DNA of 32,500 nucleotides from Tubiluchus corallicola (Eukaryota; Priapulida; Priapulimorpha; Priapulimorphida; Tubiluchidae): NCBI GenBank assembly GCA_030141605.1, contig JAQGDQ010000256.1, positions 1 to 32,500 of the forward strand, read 5' to 3'. Shown piece by piece: positions 10,664 to 20,724 of this stretch (position 1 is its first letter; each line of letters starts with the position of its first letter). The notes under the pieces were generated by a model. It saw only the letters and a program-made list of their open reading frames with translations, ran no database searches and was not told where the DNA came from. The position numbers and the translations under genes were made by a program.

Positions 10664-12652
10664 GAAAAGACAGTTCTTATATTTTAATTAACGTAAATAA
10701 AATTATACTTTGTCTTCAATTTTTGCTCCAATGTGTTGCAAATTAGCAAAAGTACTCCTCTGCTTAACAGCAAATAGAAAACGACGTTGTTTTATTGTGA
10801 AATTAGTTACATGTTTAGAAAATAATAATATTAAGAAAGATTACTGAGAAAATGATGAAATAAACACACAATTATTGAATTTTGAAATCATTCTTTAACA
10901 CAATTCAAAGGCTTCTGCTACAAATCCAACCTCAGCTCCGACTTTTCCTTTCCTTTTTTTCAAGCTAGACTCCAGCTTTGAGTTTTACACCATTCTTTGA
11001 AAAAAATTTCGAACAAATCTAACTCTTTCAAAAAGCAAGGTCATTGCTTGCGTCAAGCATATAGGGTATATGCGGACTAAACACATTTCATTGATCAGAA
11101 AGTTCCAGCATTATTTGTCACGAATTCATTATTTTCCAGGATAATAGAAAAATGGGAATTGCAGCTCCCAGTGGATATTTTATCAAAGAAAGGTTCCATC
11201 ACAGACAATTTTTTCTCAACACAACACTGAAATTTGCGAAACCATGTCGCCCTTATATTCGGACAGTGCGACAAGTTGCTGTCTGAAAAAGCGGCAATTT
11301 TATGTAAATGCGTAATATAGCTTCACATAGTCTGTTCAAGTCTTAGTTACATTACATACAATACGATGACTGTCAAAAATAGTGACACTTTACCAGTAGA
11401 TGTGTAATCTGTTCAAATCTTACATGTAAATTAAAACTAGAATTCTGCAGACCTGCATTCCATATTCAACAGAATTATTATTTAACCAGCTATTGAATTC
11501 ATATCGTTTTAACATGCTAGTTTAAATCCGCGAGTCATTTCTTCATTGCAGGATTTTATCCCTGAACTCTCAGACTGAGCACCTCTTACTGCTTCATCAA
11601 AAATTAACACAAGAAAGAAATGTCAGTTTCGTTGCGATTAGATGCTTTCGCTACTCGCCGAGATTGTTGACAGAGTTTCAGCGACCTAATATAAGCGAGG
11701 CTAGTTCAACAGCCTGTGACATACCCAAAATTTTGCATAATTTCGACTACTTGGCAGGCATAGATAACAGTACCCTATCTGTCTATTATATCGTCACACT
11801 TCGACAATTGCATATTGCAATTTATGAATAAAATAAAATCTTCTGTGTAAAATTCTGGCGCACCTCAACATAGTGTAATCGTCCTTACATTGTTCTATTT
11901 TTCGTAAATATCCCACTAAGCTCAATGAACTCAAAGTTTGCTATCTATCTATGTTACCACAGTGTCCATTTGGCAACTTCAATTCAGAAACAACTTCCAT
12001 GCTTGAAAAATCAATTGAAGTGGTTGACTTTTTTGCAATAAAGAAAGCAAAACACATCCTTTTTCACCATATCACTTCTACACAAACAACAATACAGAAT
12101 TACATAATGGTGCTTTATTTTTTTGTAATATCTATCTTTACAATGCCTTAATTATTAAAAGTCTTAAGAAGAAAGCCTTTTAGAGAAAGTGCCGGTTCCT
12201 CGTTGGTTTCTAACTGCTTGCTCAGAGTATTGATGTTACTGTTGTTTCTCAAAATACCTGGATATTCCCATAGATGCAAAATGGCTGCTTACTGGTAACT
12301 GTACAGCATATTTTGTTGTTAGCGCTTAATTGTAGAGTAAAGGTTATTTCCCTATGAACTACATTTTCACTTGCTTCCTTCAGAAGATCATCAACAGATA
12401 CACCTCATTAGTAGCAAATTAGATATATCCTATCTTTCTGGACTTGTAATTTATAGATTAAAAGTAACTGAAAATAACTCGCCCAGTATCTAACACATTG
12501 CGCTCTATGTTATTACGGAACAGGTGAACCGACTGGGCCAATCTGTTTTATACCTGATATTCACTGCCGCTATGTAATGGCTTCGTACGGACCAGTACCA
12601 TTACAGTGTAGAAGGGTCGATAGAAAACGTTGCATATACATATTGATAATAT

Positions 12653-12654
<2 letters not shown>
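10664..12654. other. Mostly unassigned, with one candidate exon
   Basis: Besides the 11552-11831 candidate, there is a good acceptor at about 12391 (cacttgcttccttcag) opening a frame of about 35 codons. It could be a further exon of the 13143 gene, but no convincing donor was found. The rest is AT-rich and unassigned. Confidence 0.4.
11552..11831 (+). CDS. Candidate terminal exon with overlapping poly(A) signal
   Basis: A strong acceptor (gagtcatttcttcattgcag|G) is followed by an open frame of about 92 codons with no ATG, ending TAA at 11829-11831. AATAAA occurs at 11827-11832, overlapping the stop, and again at 11832-11837. The encoded stretch includes EHLLLLHQKLTQERNVSFVA and later HNFDYLAGIDNSTLSVYYIV. 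It needs a phase-2 upstream exon, which was not identified. In DNA this AT-rich a frame of this length can arise by chance, so the acceptor and poly(A) signal are the main support. Confidence 0.25.
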
Positions 12655-12715
<61 letters not shown>

Positions 12716-12778
12716 TGCGTGCGTGTGCGTGCGTGTGCGTGTGCGTGTGCGTGTGCGTGTGCGTGCGTGCGTGCGTGT
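12655..12778. repeat. GT/GC alternating microsatellite
   Basis: About 20 GT units pass into GTGC and GCGTGT units. The tract is an unbroken purine-pyrimidine alternation of 124 bases with increasing GC content, a classic Z-DNA-prone sequence. Frames through it (VCVCVC, THTHTH, RTRTRT) are artefacts. Confidence 0.95.
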
Positions 12779-13142
12779 AACACGCATCTATACATACGCT
12801 ATAAAAAATATGTTACATCGCTACACATCGGGACTACCATCAGTACCACTTCCACCACCACTACCACCATTACTGTCACATCGTCACTGTTATCACCACT
12901 ACGGCCTCTAGTCATCGCCATGGTTAACAGGGGCTAAGTTACCTAAGGTTAAGTTTTTGAAGCCATTGTTTGTACACTTAGTGAGAGATGCTCCTGGCGC
13001 ATGAATAAATGATTGCCTACTACTGTAGCAGACTGACAAATGCAGTGACGAACCGCTGCTTCTGTACGAATTTACACTCGTGTTATAGATTTATTGTTTT
13101 CTGGGAATAAACGCAGATGGGTCCCTCTATCACTGTTGACAG

Positions 13143-13700
13143 GCAAAGACTTTTGCAATGAATTCACAGAGGTTGTATGCTTGCATGACTCAGCTTTCTA
13201 GCTCAGAGTTAAAAAAAGAGTTTGACCTGCTCAAAACAAACAGATTCGATCCAAGAATAGGCATGTGTCAGGTAGGCACATTTTGTCCTCAAAAATGTAA
13301 CATAACACTCAGTTCCAGCCACAGCGTAGAATATAATGAAAGAATAGAGACGTCCGAAATATTGCTGAAAAATAAAACTCATAATACTCAACTCATAAAG
13401 TCCATTATTTAGACCTATATTACATAAACATCTGAAAAATAGCTGATTCTTTTCTTAAAAAACGAGAAATTTTACGCTCAAACGTAAGCATCCACGAGAA
13501 TTTGATTATCATAGTTATTAAAACATTAAGACATCTGCAAGTATCATTAAGACAAACATATTACATTATACGGTAAGGTACACTCATCATTTTAATTCAA
13601 CAAACTGTTACTATTAATTTTGCAGCTTGCTAATGAAGGAAAGCCAGCAGGCACATGGAAATCGAAGAATACGGTTACTTCGTACGGCTTTATCACCTGA
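13143..13700 (+). CDS. Last two exons of an unrecognised gene
   Basis: Two exons are proposed, 13143-13271 (43 codons) and 13626-13700 (24 codons plus TGA). Both boundaries are phase 0. The first acceptor follows a pyrimidine tract (tccctctatcactgttgacag|GCA), the donor is cag|GTAGGC, and the second acceptor is ctattaattttgcag|CTT. The first exon encodes SSSELKKEFDLLKTNRFDPR and then IGMCQ; the second encodes GKPAGTWKSKNTVTSYGFIT and ends there. The composition (Gly, Pro, Trp, charged residues) is unlike translated AT-rich noise. An ATG at 13158 could also act as a start. I do not recognise the protein and did not find upstream exons with confidence. Confidence 0.42.
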
Positions 13701-14988
13701 TCGTAGCATAATCATTCGATAAGTTTTGTGCAATTCATTACATTGATTTCGCGTAAACTTGCAACTATAGAGTCAACTGCACACTATTGGTTATAGTGGT
13801 ATGACCACTTTTGATAAAAGCGCCAAAATTGTGCAGCTGCAGTATTTCACATGGTATTTGAGGTGGTTCCACGAATATCACTAGTTATTTCCAGGAATTA
13901 TGCGAAAGTAACATTGGTGAAGATAATCCTGAACTTTCGTACTTTACATCTTTACAGAATGCGAAGAGTGGCTGAGGCAAAGTGTAAAATGAACATAATT
14001 CGTGCTAAATCCAAATTTTTCTAGATTTTTGTGCACTACCTAGGCATTGTATAGAACGCGTAAAATGCAAGGAGTTCAAGTAAGCAGGCGAGTTGGTCTT
14101 CTAAAAGAAATTGCATAGAAAATAAAATATAAGTGAGTGGCAACAAGTAAGTAATATAGTAGTCGATTTTAGAATAAATTATATGACTGCATATTTAAAA
14201 ATATTGTAAGCATTCGCTTTCTAGTTCACAGTTGAGTTCACAGTGTTCATTGCTTTATTTCCAATTCCAATTCAGTGTAATTTCTTTTATTTTAGAAATG
14301 GAGTAGTTTGGTCTTTCTGCACCCATCCTTTATGAAACGAAAGTAGAATGGAAGTACTAATGTTCTTGGATCTGGCACACCCTTTTTTCTCAGTTAATGG
14401 TTCCCAATAGAAAATCATCGGAACTATTTACTCTTCAGGTTGTCATGGTCTTCATGCTGGTCATGAATTCGTTGTTTTAATAAAAATTTAGAATGTGTCG
14501 TATATTATATTTCACGCTGTATATTAGCTGTTTCGCTCAAATATCGATAATGAAAACAAAAAGCAAATTATTTTATCAATTAGACGTTTTTGAATCTAAA
14601 AAAATTACTAGATCCAAAAAGAGCGCAAAAAAGGCTAAAACAGTCCAATAAGAAAAAATAAAATGGCCACCGGATTCTGTCCAGCAGAATGGTAGAAAAA
14701 TTACCCATTTCGCCTAAAACTTGTGAAACTTTGGACAATGGTAGAACTCATCAAAGAGATTAATATTGGATATGGAGTTAATCGAAAATTTTATTTGCGA
14801 AATTACGGACAAGATCTTTTTTTAACATATAAATGCAATATCTTAACTGCTAAAACAGGTAACGTGATGGTTTGGTGTGTACGTGTAGCCATGAAGCCAT
14901 GTTCATGAATGCTTGTAGTGCTTGCCAATACTGGTTCCAAACAGACTTGGCATGTGCAGACAGAGGAAAAAAGATGGCTTGGCCCGCA
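13701..14988. other. Intergenic, nothing assigned
   Basis: AT-rich DNA between the candidate terminal exon and the TTA array. Short frames such as 14723-14908 show no motif. Confidence 0.5.
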
Positions 14989-15224
<236 letters not shown>

Positions 15225-15329
15225 AACAGTAATAATATCATGTATATGTACATTACACGTGCAATATAAGGTCTGTCTCATAAACAAGTCTGCAGTAAGA
15301 AACAAATAGTTCAAGTCCGAATCGTTTTT

Positions 15330-15761
15330 TTAGATCCTGGTACATAGATAACGTAGATAATATTGCCTCCAAAACAATGTGTCACACTCACCACCACATT
15401 TGCACAAAGCTGTGCAAACAAGACTTTCTTGGACACATTTGCATCTTTGGCTGACTGTCAGCAATGTTTAATAAGTTGTTGACATGCTTCAGAGCTTAAT
15501 ATCCAGTGGGGTTCAAATGTTACTTCAGTGGACCTCTCCCAACCCCAGTCAATTCTAACGGTAAAGCTGGGGCAGTGATCAACGCCTGGCCCAATATCCT
15601 GCAGTTGTTGGAGGAAAGGTCTCCACTGACCTTGCCTTTCTTGTGCACGAGTTTACGTGCTTTATCAGCTGCGTAAATAATTTCTCCCCTAATGCAGTTA
15701 TAGTCGCCCTTAGACTAAAACTATTTAAAAGTTCTTCTATTTCCATGATAATATGCCACAA
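15330..15761 (-). pseudogene. Decayed fragment of a Cys-rich CxC...CTxLCxC protein
   Basis: Pieces of one protein follow each other on the minus strand in shifting frames. In order they are LIKHVNSCTRKARSVETFPP-TTAGY (15579-15665), GQALITAPALP, then WGWERSTEVTFEPHWILSSE-ACQQLIKHC ending in TGA at 15458-15460, and QRCKCVQESLVCTALCKCGG-ECDTL downstream. The order of LPPT-like block, WGW, W-x-LSSEAC, then spaced CxC and CTxLCxCxGxC matches a cysteine-rich domain that I recall from many uncharacterised, high-copy invertebrate proteins. Stops and at least three frame changes show it is dead. It lies beside the long TTA array. Confidence 0.5.
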
Positions 15762-16549
15762 ATTGACACAGCAACTTATTTATACAAAGGATGATAAATG
15801 CCCAGATAAAACACGTACATGTGCTTATGTGGGTGTTTAATTTCATTTGTATAAATAACAGCATGCTTTTCAACCATAACAACCATTCATAATAGTGAGA
15901 ATAACCAAAAAGAGTTTGTTTGTTAGTTTTTGCTTGTTTGTGCTTGTTGCAATAACTACCTTTTTTGGCAGTGAAAAGAAAAGCAGCAGTAACTTGTAGT
16001 AACACGCTAACTAGCTGTCAAAATTGAACTATTATAAGTTTGTGTGTTATCTCATTTTATATACGTACCTGTGATCAAATACATTTATACAATTTCATAG
16101 CGTAATAATTACGTTTATGTTGTTTTTATTGCCTTACAATAATCCCATTCAGAATAAGTTGCAGGATGCCTGCCGTCGTGCATAATAAAGGTACCAAGTT
16201 TCAACCTTGAACTGAAGCTTTACTGTTAGCTATGTAAAACAGCAACAATGTACCTATAGTTATATAAAACGGCAATAATGCACGTAGGTACGTTTGCATA
16301 ACCATGCAGACTTAATTTCTACAACCATTTCAAGGAGGAAAATAGAAGATCTAAACATCAGATGTACCAAATTTAAGACTTTTATCATAAAATGAACAAT
16401 TCTTCTGTATTTCTCGGCAACTTTTGCCATTATTTCCGCCGCACTATTAACAGTTTTTAGCACTGGGCCTATTAGACAATAAGAAAAATGTTGGCAATGC
16501 TAAATTAAATCTGAAGGACACAAGCACTGTGGTTTCGTATAAATATAGA
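15762..16549. other. Unassigned, downstream of the Cys-rich peptide gene
   Basis: A minus frame from about 16461 follows a good acceptor (acatttttcttattgtctaataggcccag, shown in two parts in reading order) and runs to 16260, but has no motif or partner exon. Nothing else is recognised. Confidence 0.4.
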
Positions 16550-16555
16550 TTTAAT
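16550..16555 (-). terminator. Possible poly(A) signal ATTAAA after the Cys-rich peptide gene
   Basis: The variant hexamer ATTAAA on the minus strand lies about 55 bases after the TGA. A canonical AATAAA occurs only further on, at 16130-16125. Confidence 0.3.
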
Positions 16556-16608
16556 GTGACACAAGCAAAGTCAATCACGATTTTGTACTAGATGTTAGAT
16601 AGACCACA

Positions 16609-17358
16609 TCAAGAAATATCACTACATTTCCCATTACATGTTGTAAATATAGGCACTGATACAACACTGTCTACAAACATGCTACAGCTTACTTCTTTCC
16701 TAATTATTTCCATACAACACTTATTTCTCTGGCTGTGATGTGGAAGAATTATTGTGTAACAAATAAAAGACTGCTTCCCACTACAATCAAAGCAACAGTT
16801 AGTGGGCCTATAAACACAAATTGATACACTAGCTGTAATTAATGACATTAAAACTGTAAACGATTTCGCGCACACTGCGCTTCTTCAGCACACAAATTGC
16901 TTTCAACTTGCTGTAAAAATTCAGCTTTTCCACAAATATATCGCGCGTACCATACTTCTCTAACATGAAAAAGAGTCATTTCATCTTACTGAAGAAAGTA
17001 CTATTTTTGCATGAAATAATCATATTTAAATTTTACACAGAATGTAGGTACGTCTATATTTAACCTAATATAGCACGATGTTTTATTTTTACTTGCAGCA
17101 GCGTGGTATTTATCCAAGGCGTTTATAAAACCATAAAAAACATCACTATGTGCTGAATTGAAGGCGCACTGCGTTAAACTACAAACGTTATTATAAAACT
17201 CAAACAAATTTTACGCCTAAAGCGTCTAATTGACTTTAGCTGCTCCTCGGAAAAAGTAAATAATAGTAGAAACATTTATACAAGACATTACCTGTAATGA
17301 CGAGACCGAAGGAGCATATTATGGCTGCCCAAATTCTCATTACGAATGTGAAATCCAT
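16609..17358 (-). CDS. Predicted secreted cysteine-rich peptide precursor, two exons
   Basis: The exons are 17358-17292 (67 bases) and 16832-16609 (224 bases including TGA), joined in phase 1 across a 459-base intron with donor acag|GTAATG and acceptor ttaattacag|CT. The start has a good context (ccaaaATGG) and an in-frame TAA 27 bases upstream. Residues 1-23 form a signal peptide: a short n-region MDFTFVMR, a hydrophobic core IWAAIICSFGLVIT, and a likely cut after Ala23, the codon restored by splicing. The remaining 73 residues hold ten cysteines spaced C-6-CC-2-C-7-C-13-CC-9-C-15-C-3-C. The total is 96 residues. I do not recognise the family. Such layouts are known among peptide hormones, antimicrobial peptides and venom-type peptides, so the role is open. 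ATTAAA follows at 16555-16550. Confidence 0.55.
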
Positions 17359-18420
17359 TTTGGCACCTCGCACGAAATGTTCTTAATCATTTTCTTCCAC
17401 TGTCAACAGTTATTCCACACACAGTAACAAGAAAACTCTTTTTTGTGCATCTTCGTGTTTCATACGCAGAATTTTTTAAGAAATCTTTATTTAGGCCAAA
17501 AGCAGTAGGCTCAGTTATTGTTAAAGTAACAAATACACGACAGACATTATTTAGTTTTCACGAAGACACCTTGTCATCTAAATAGCCTGATAGATCACAA
17601 GTTACACCCGACTCCTGATGATATTAATGTCCTGTACAGCTCGCGGCAATAACGTGTCGTAATTATGCGATGACTATGTAGGCAAATTTCCTGTTTAAAC
17701 GATGGATATGCAAGATGTAATAACTCACTGGCGGTGTTTCATCGTTTGGCTGATCAGTTCACTCAAATTTTCCGGGCAGTAACCGTCTGTTTTGCAATCT
17801 GAACACCTAGTTTCTACTATTTAATAGGCTGGATTATTTCCCCGTTAATACTAAGGGTCAGACGTGTTTTAGTTGGCTAATGACTAGAAAGTCCATTCCA
17901 GCGGCGTGAAGCCAGTGTGTGTTTATACAACGCGGGACTCTATGTACGCTGGTTACTCGTTAATAATCACAAAAATCACATTTGGGTAATGGCAGAATAC
18001 TGAACACTGACAGAATTTTGGCAATATTCCAAATAGCATGTGAACAATTGTTCAATTAGGAAAATGCTTCAAATTTGCGATAATTAACTTTAAGATTAGA
18101 CTTGCAAGGAATTGTATGGAAATGCTAGATGTGGATTGTTGATCAATTGTAACTGTGGTCCATTATAACAGATGGTTACACATTTCAAAATACACTACTA
18201 AATGATGATGTGTAGATTTTCTCAACGCCTGCGTAAAATTTATCCACAAGCAAAAAGACATGAGAAACTGGCAAACATACGAAATAATTGACACTGCTAA
18301 TGGACACTTTTAGACTGTCCTACAATGAAGCTTTGCAAAATCTAAACGTTGAATTACACCTGAATAGCACAACGATTTGTTAAATCACGTTATAGGTTTC
18401 GATTAACTAAGCTTCCTTGA
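17359..18420. other. Upstream region of the Cys-rich peptide gene
   Basis: This interval would hold the promoter and 5' UTR of the minus-strand two-exon gene. No clear TATA box is seen near 17390-17480. The CpG patch at 18421 lies about 1 kb upstream. No other feature is supported. Confidence 0.4.
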
Positions 18421-18725
18421 GCTAGAAACCCGATACTGTCCGAATCCGGACTAATCCAGTGACGTCGCGCATGTTGGCGCGGTGAAGCGAAGATACTGAT
18501 GAGAGCGTTTGTCAGTTCATCTTACGTGGCATGACTGGCAACGGACATAATCGTTTAAGCATCGCCCTAGTAATTACGCACACAAAAGACGATCAAGACT
18601 GGACAACCGAGCGACGAGTCCTCGTATTCACTAATATCGACGTCTCCCTCGCAAACGCTGACGTCATCAGGCTTAGTTGCAAAGACGTAACCCGGTCTAG
18701 ACGAAGCCAAAGCGCGAAAGATTCA
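18421..18725. promoter_or_regulatory. CpG-dense patch with CRE-like sites, possible promoter
   Basis: CpG dinucleotides are dense here and rare on both sides. A full palindromic CRE core, TGACGTCA, lies at 18659-18666, a variant TGACGTCG at 18460-18467, and another GACGTC near 18637. No TATA box is evident. On the minus strand a short ATG frame runs into a GTAAGA donor near 18523. The patch could be a CpG-type promoter, possibly bidirectional, or an exon of an unseen gene. Confidence 0.33.
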
Positions 18726-18740
18726 AACCATAAACAGTAA
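18531..18740 (+). CDS. ORF of 69 codons in a CpG-rich patch, unrecognised
   Basis: The ATG has guanine at -3. The product is polar (MTGNGHNRLSIALVITHTKD at the start, RSRRSQSAKDSNHKQ at the end) with no domain that I recognise. It lies wholly within the CpG-dense patch at 18421-18725, so its unusual composition may come from a promoter region rather than from coding selection. Confidence 0.2.
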   Translation: MTGNGHNRLSIALVITHTKDDQDWTTERRVLVFTNIDVSLANADVIRLSCKDVTRSRRSQSAKDSNHKQ

Positions 18741-19669
18741 TAATTTAAACTTAGTTTCCAAGCTAACTGAGTTTGTATTCAGGTAACATAATTAATTAAT
18801 TAAATTTAACTCTATTCTTTGTCCTGCGTTTTTAGTAAGTACGTAATTATCTTTGAAAAGTATGAAACGTATCGCACCGCATTGTAACATGAGTAACACG
18901 TCGCATGACACCGTTTCTCACTAGACTGTGTGGTTACTTTTTGGCTGTTGTATCACTTTTTGTTACCATTTATGTTGTGTTGCATTATTCTCTTATCTCA
19001 TATGGGTTCGTGTGTTTATAATTTTGTGTATTTAAACGCAGCTTATTGGTTTGGATTAGAAAGTTTTGCAACTTATAATACGTCCTCAAAGTTGCATTCT
19101 TGTATTTGGAACTTCGCATAGACTAAACCAGTGGCTTCACACGTTTGGTCATCTTGCACTTTGTCTCCAATTAAATATGAATACTGCAAGTACATCATCT
19201 AATTTACTTCTTTGCTCATCGGTTGCCATTGCCACACAAACTGGCTAAACGTGTATATGTCCCTAAGCGTTCCAAAGTATCACACAATCATTTACTTTTT
19301 GTAGATAGTTTTTGATAAAAGATACCTTTTGTTAAACTGAAAGGTAGGTACACAATTAGTAACGTTATAGAACACGCAGTTTTATAGTAAAAAATCAAAC
19401 AACTGGTACGATTTAGTAGAAGCCTCACATATTTGGTTTATTAAAAATTTTATTTAAATATTGTATTTCGCACATCTAATACAAGAGACAATAAGATTTA
19501 GTGCTAATTTCTAATTTTGATGAAACTGTTTCAGCCAAACACTTGGTCTTCACCCTTAACCGGCCAAGGTGAGGTAAAAAATTACCCCAGGAGAATTGCT
19601 CACATTTTTATATTGACGCACACAACGAAAAATTTTCAAGCTAGTAGTGTTTAAATATTTTTCGATTTG

Positions 19670-19966
19670 TTATGCAACCATACATTGGTTTTGTTGAAAA
19701 GTATTCACGCTTTTTACAAAGCACGTGTGTAAGATACTACCTGATGTAGGGTAACTTCTTACCCCCCCCCCTTGATCTTTTATGTAGTCAAAAGTATGGA
19801 ATTTACTTTGCAGTATTTTTCTTTCTGGCAGCTGCATGTGTTTACTTTTAAAACTGAGAAGTGCTGCAAACCTCCAATACGGCCTACAATTCTGCAAAGA
19901 GATTTTTCTAACAATCTGTTGAGGAAATTTCATATTAGTTTGTGGACATTCTTTATTTAGTAACAT
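19670..19966 (-). CDS. ORF of 98 codons, unrecognised
   Basis: This ATG-initiated frame (MLLNKECPQTNMKFPQQIVR at the start) crosses a run of ten G, read as GGG residues, and ends at TAA 19670. It is one of the longest ATG frames outside the simple repeats and has a fairly balanced composition. Its ATG overlaps, in the shared CATG, the ATG of the plus-strand ORF at 19965. No domain is recognised; chance is possible. Confidence 0.2.
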   Translation of the reverse strand: MLLNKECPQTNMKFPQQIVRKISLQNCRPYWRFAALLSFKSKHMQLPERKILQSKFHTFDYIKDQGGGVRSYPTSGSILHTCFVKSVNTFQQNQCMVA

Positions 19967-20084
19967 GGCGGGAACATTAGCTGTACAGGTAACTAAGATT
20001 GAAGCTGATAAAGATGAAGTTTTAGAAAATCCAGCAAGTGAAGACGAAGTGCGTGTCTTAGAATTAAACAGTGAACATCGTTAG
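19965..20084 (+). CDS. Short acidic ORF of 39 codons, unrecognised
   Basis: The start context is good (taacATGG). The product is acidic and hydrophilic (MAGTLAVQVTKIEADKDEVL, then PASEDEVRVLELNSEHR), quite unlike translated AT-rich intergenic DNA. A GTAACT after codon 8 could also be a donor. It may be a true small protein, a first exon, or a fragment of something larger; nothing downstream extends it in frame. Confidence 0.25.
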   Translation: MAGTLAVQVTKIEADKDEVLENPASEDEVRVLELNSEHR

Positions 20085-20580
20085 GCTATTATAAAAATTT
20101 TCACAAGACTTGAAAACCAAGCATAAATAATATAGTATAAACAACATCGTGCAATGGCGGAAAGCTACTCTTTATCCTTGGTGCCCTCATATATCTATGC
20201 TAACTTGCCCCAGAACTTGGTTTTGCACTAATAGAAGCACCTCACTTACCAGTTGGTCGTTCTGTCAAGTTAGTAACACATATTAGGCAAAACGTTAAAA
20301 AGTATAGACAAGATTAATTCTTACCCTCTCTGTCAAAACAATACAACACTTAACAAAAAGGTCACTTTTATCTAATCGCTTTTCTTATATGAAACGTTCA
20401 GGGCAAATAAAACTGCCAATTTAACGCTGACATAAATTATTGTCAAAGTTATATTGTACAATATAACTCTCAGATGTACTTTAAACATCACTTTTAAGAA
20501 AAATTTGTTGCTTGTTCTTGTTTTTCTTGACCATTCTAGCTTTTCCTTGTTTAAAAACACTAGCTTGCAAAGTTATTTTT

Positions 20581-20724
20581 CTTAAAAATTTCTTTATTTT
20601 TCCCAGAAGATTTCGTCCTACACGGACTTAATCGGCTGTACAGAGAGATACAGCTATTATCTCTCTGCACAGCTAAAGTCCGTGAGGAACAAAAGTTTCT
20701 GCTATAAATAAAGAATTTTTTGAG
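20581..20724. repeat. 144-bp foldback (near-palindromic inverted repeat)
   Basis: The arms 20581-20650 and 20658-20724 pair over nearly their full length around a loop of about seven bases. Matching blocks from outside in are CTTAAAAATTTCTTTATTT against CTCAAAAAATTCTTTATTT, then CAGAAG/CAGAAA, CACGGACTT, GCTGT and CAGAGAGATA. The inner 20612-20695 part alone would make an 84-base hairpin. It may be a short foldback transposon or a transcribed hairpin. Confidence 0.65.

Noticed and set aside
12548-12937. ORFs with Cys-Val, His-Thr and Arg-Thr repeats
   Set aside because: They are translations of the GT/GC microsatellite on both strands.
15303-15322. tRNA B-box-like GTTCAAGTCC
   Set aside because: No A box at the expected distance and no cloverleaf; it lies at the edge of the decayed Cys-rich fragment.
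17001-17207. Minus-strand ORF with four cysteines inside the intron of the two-exon peptide gene
   Set aside because: Its acceptor options do not fit the phase-1 join from the signal-peptide exon, and the direct join to 16832 restores a clean frame.
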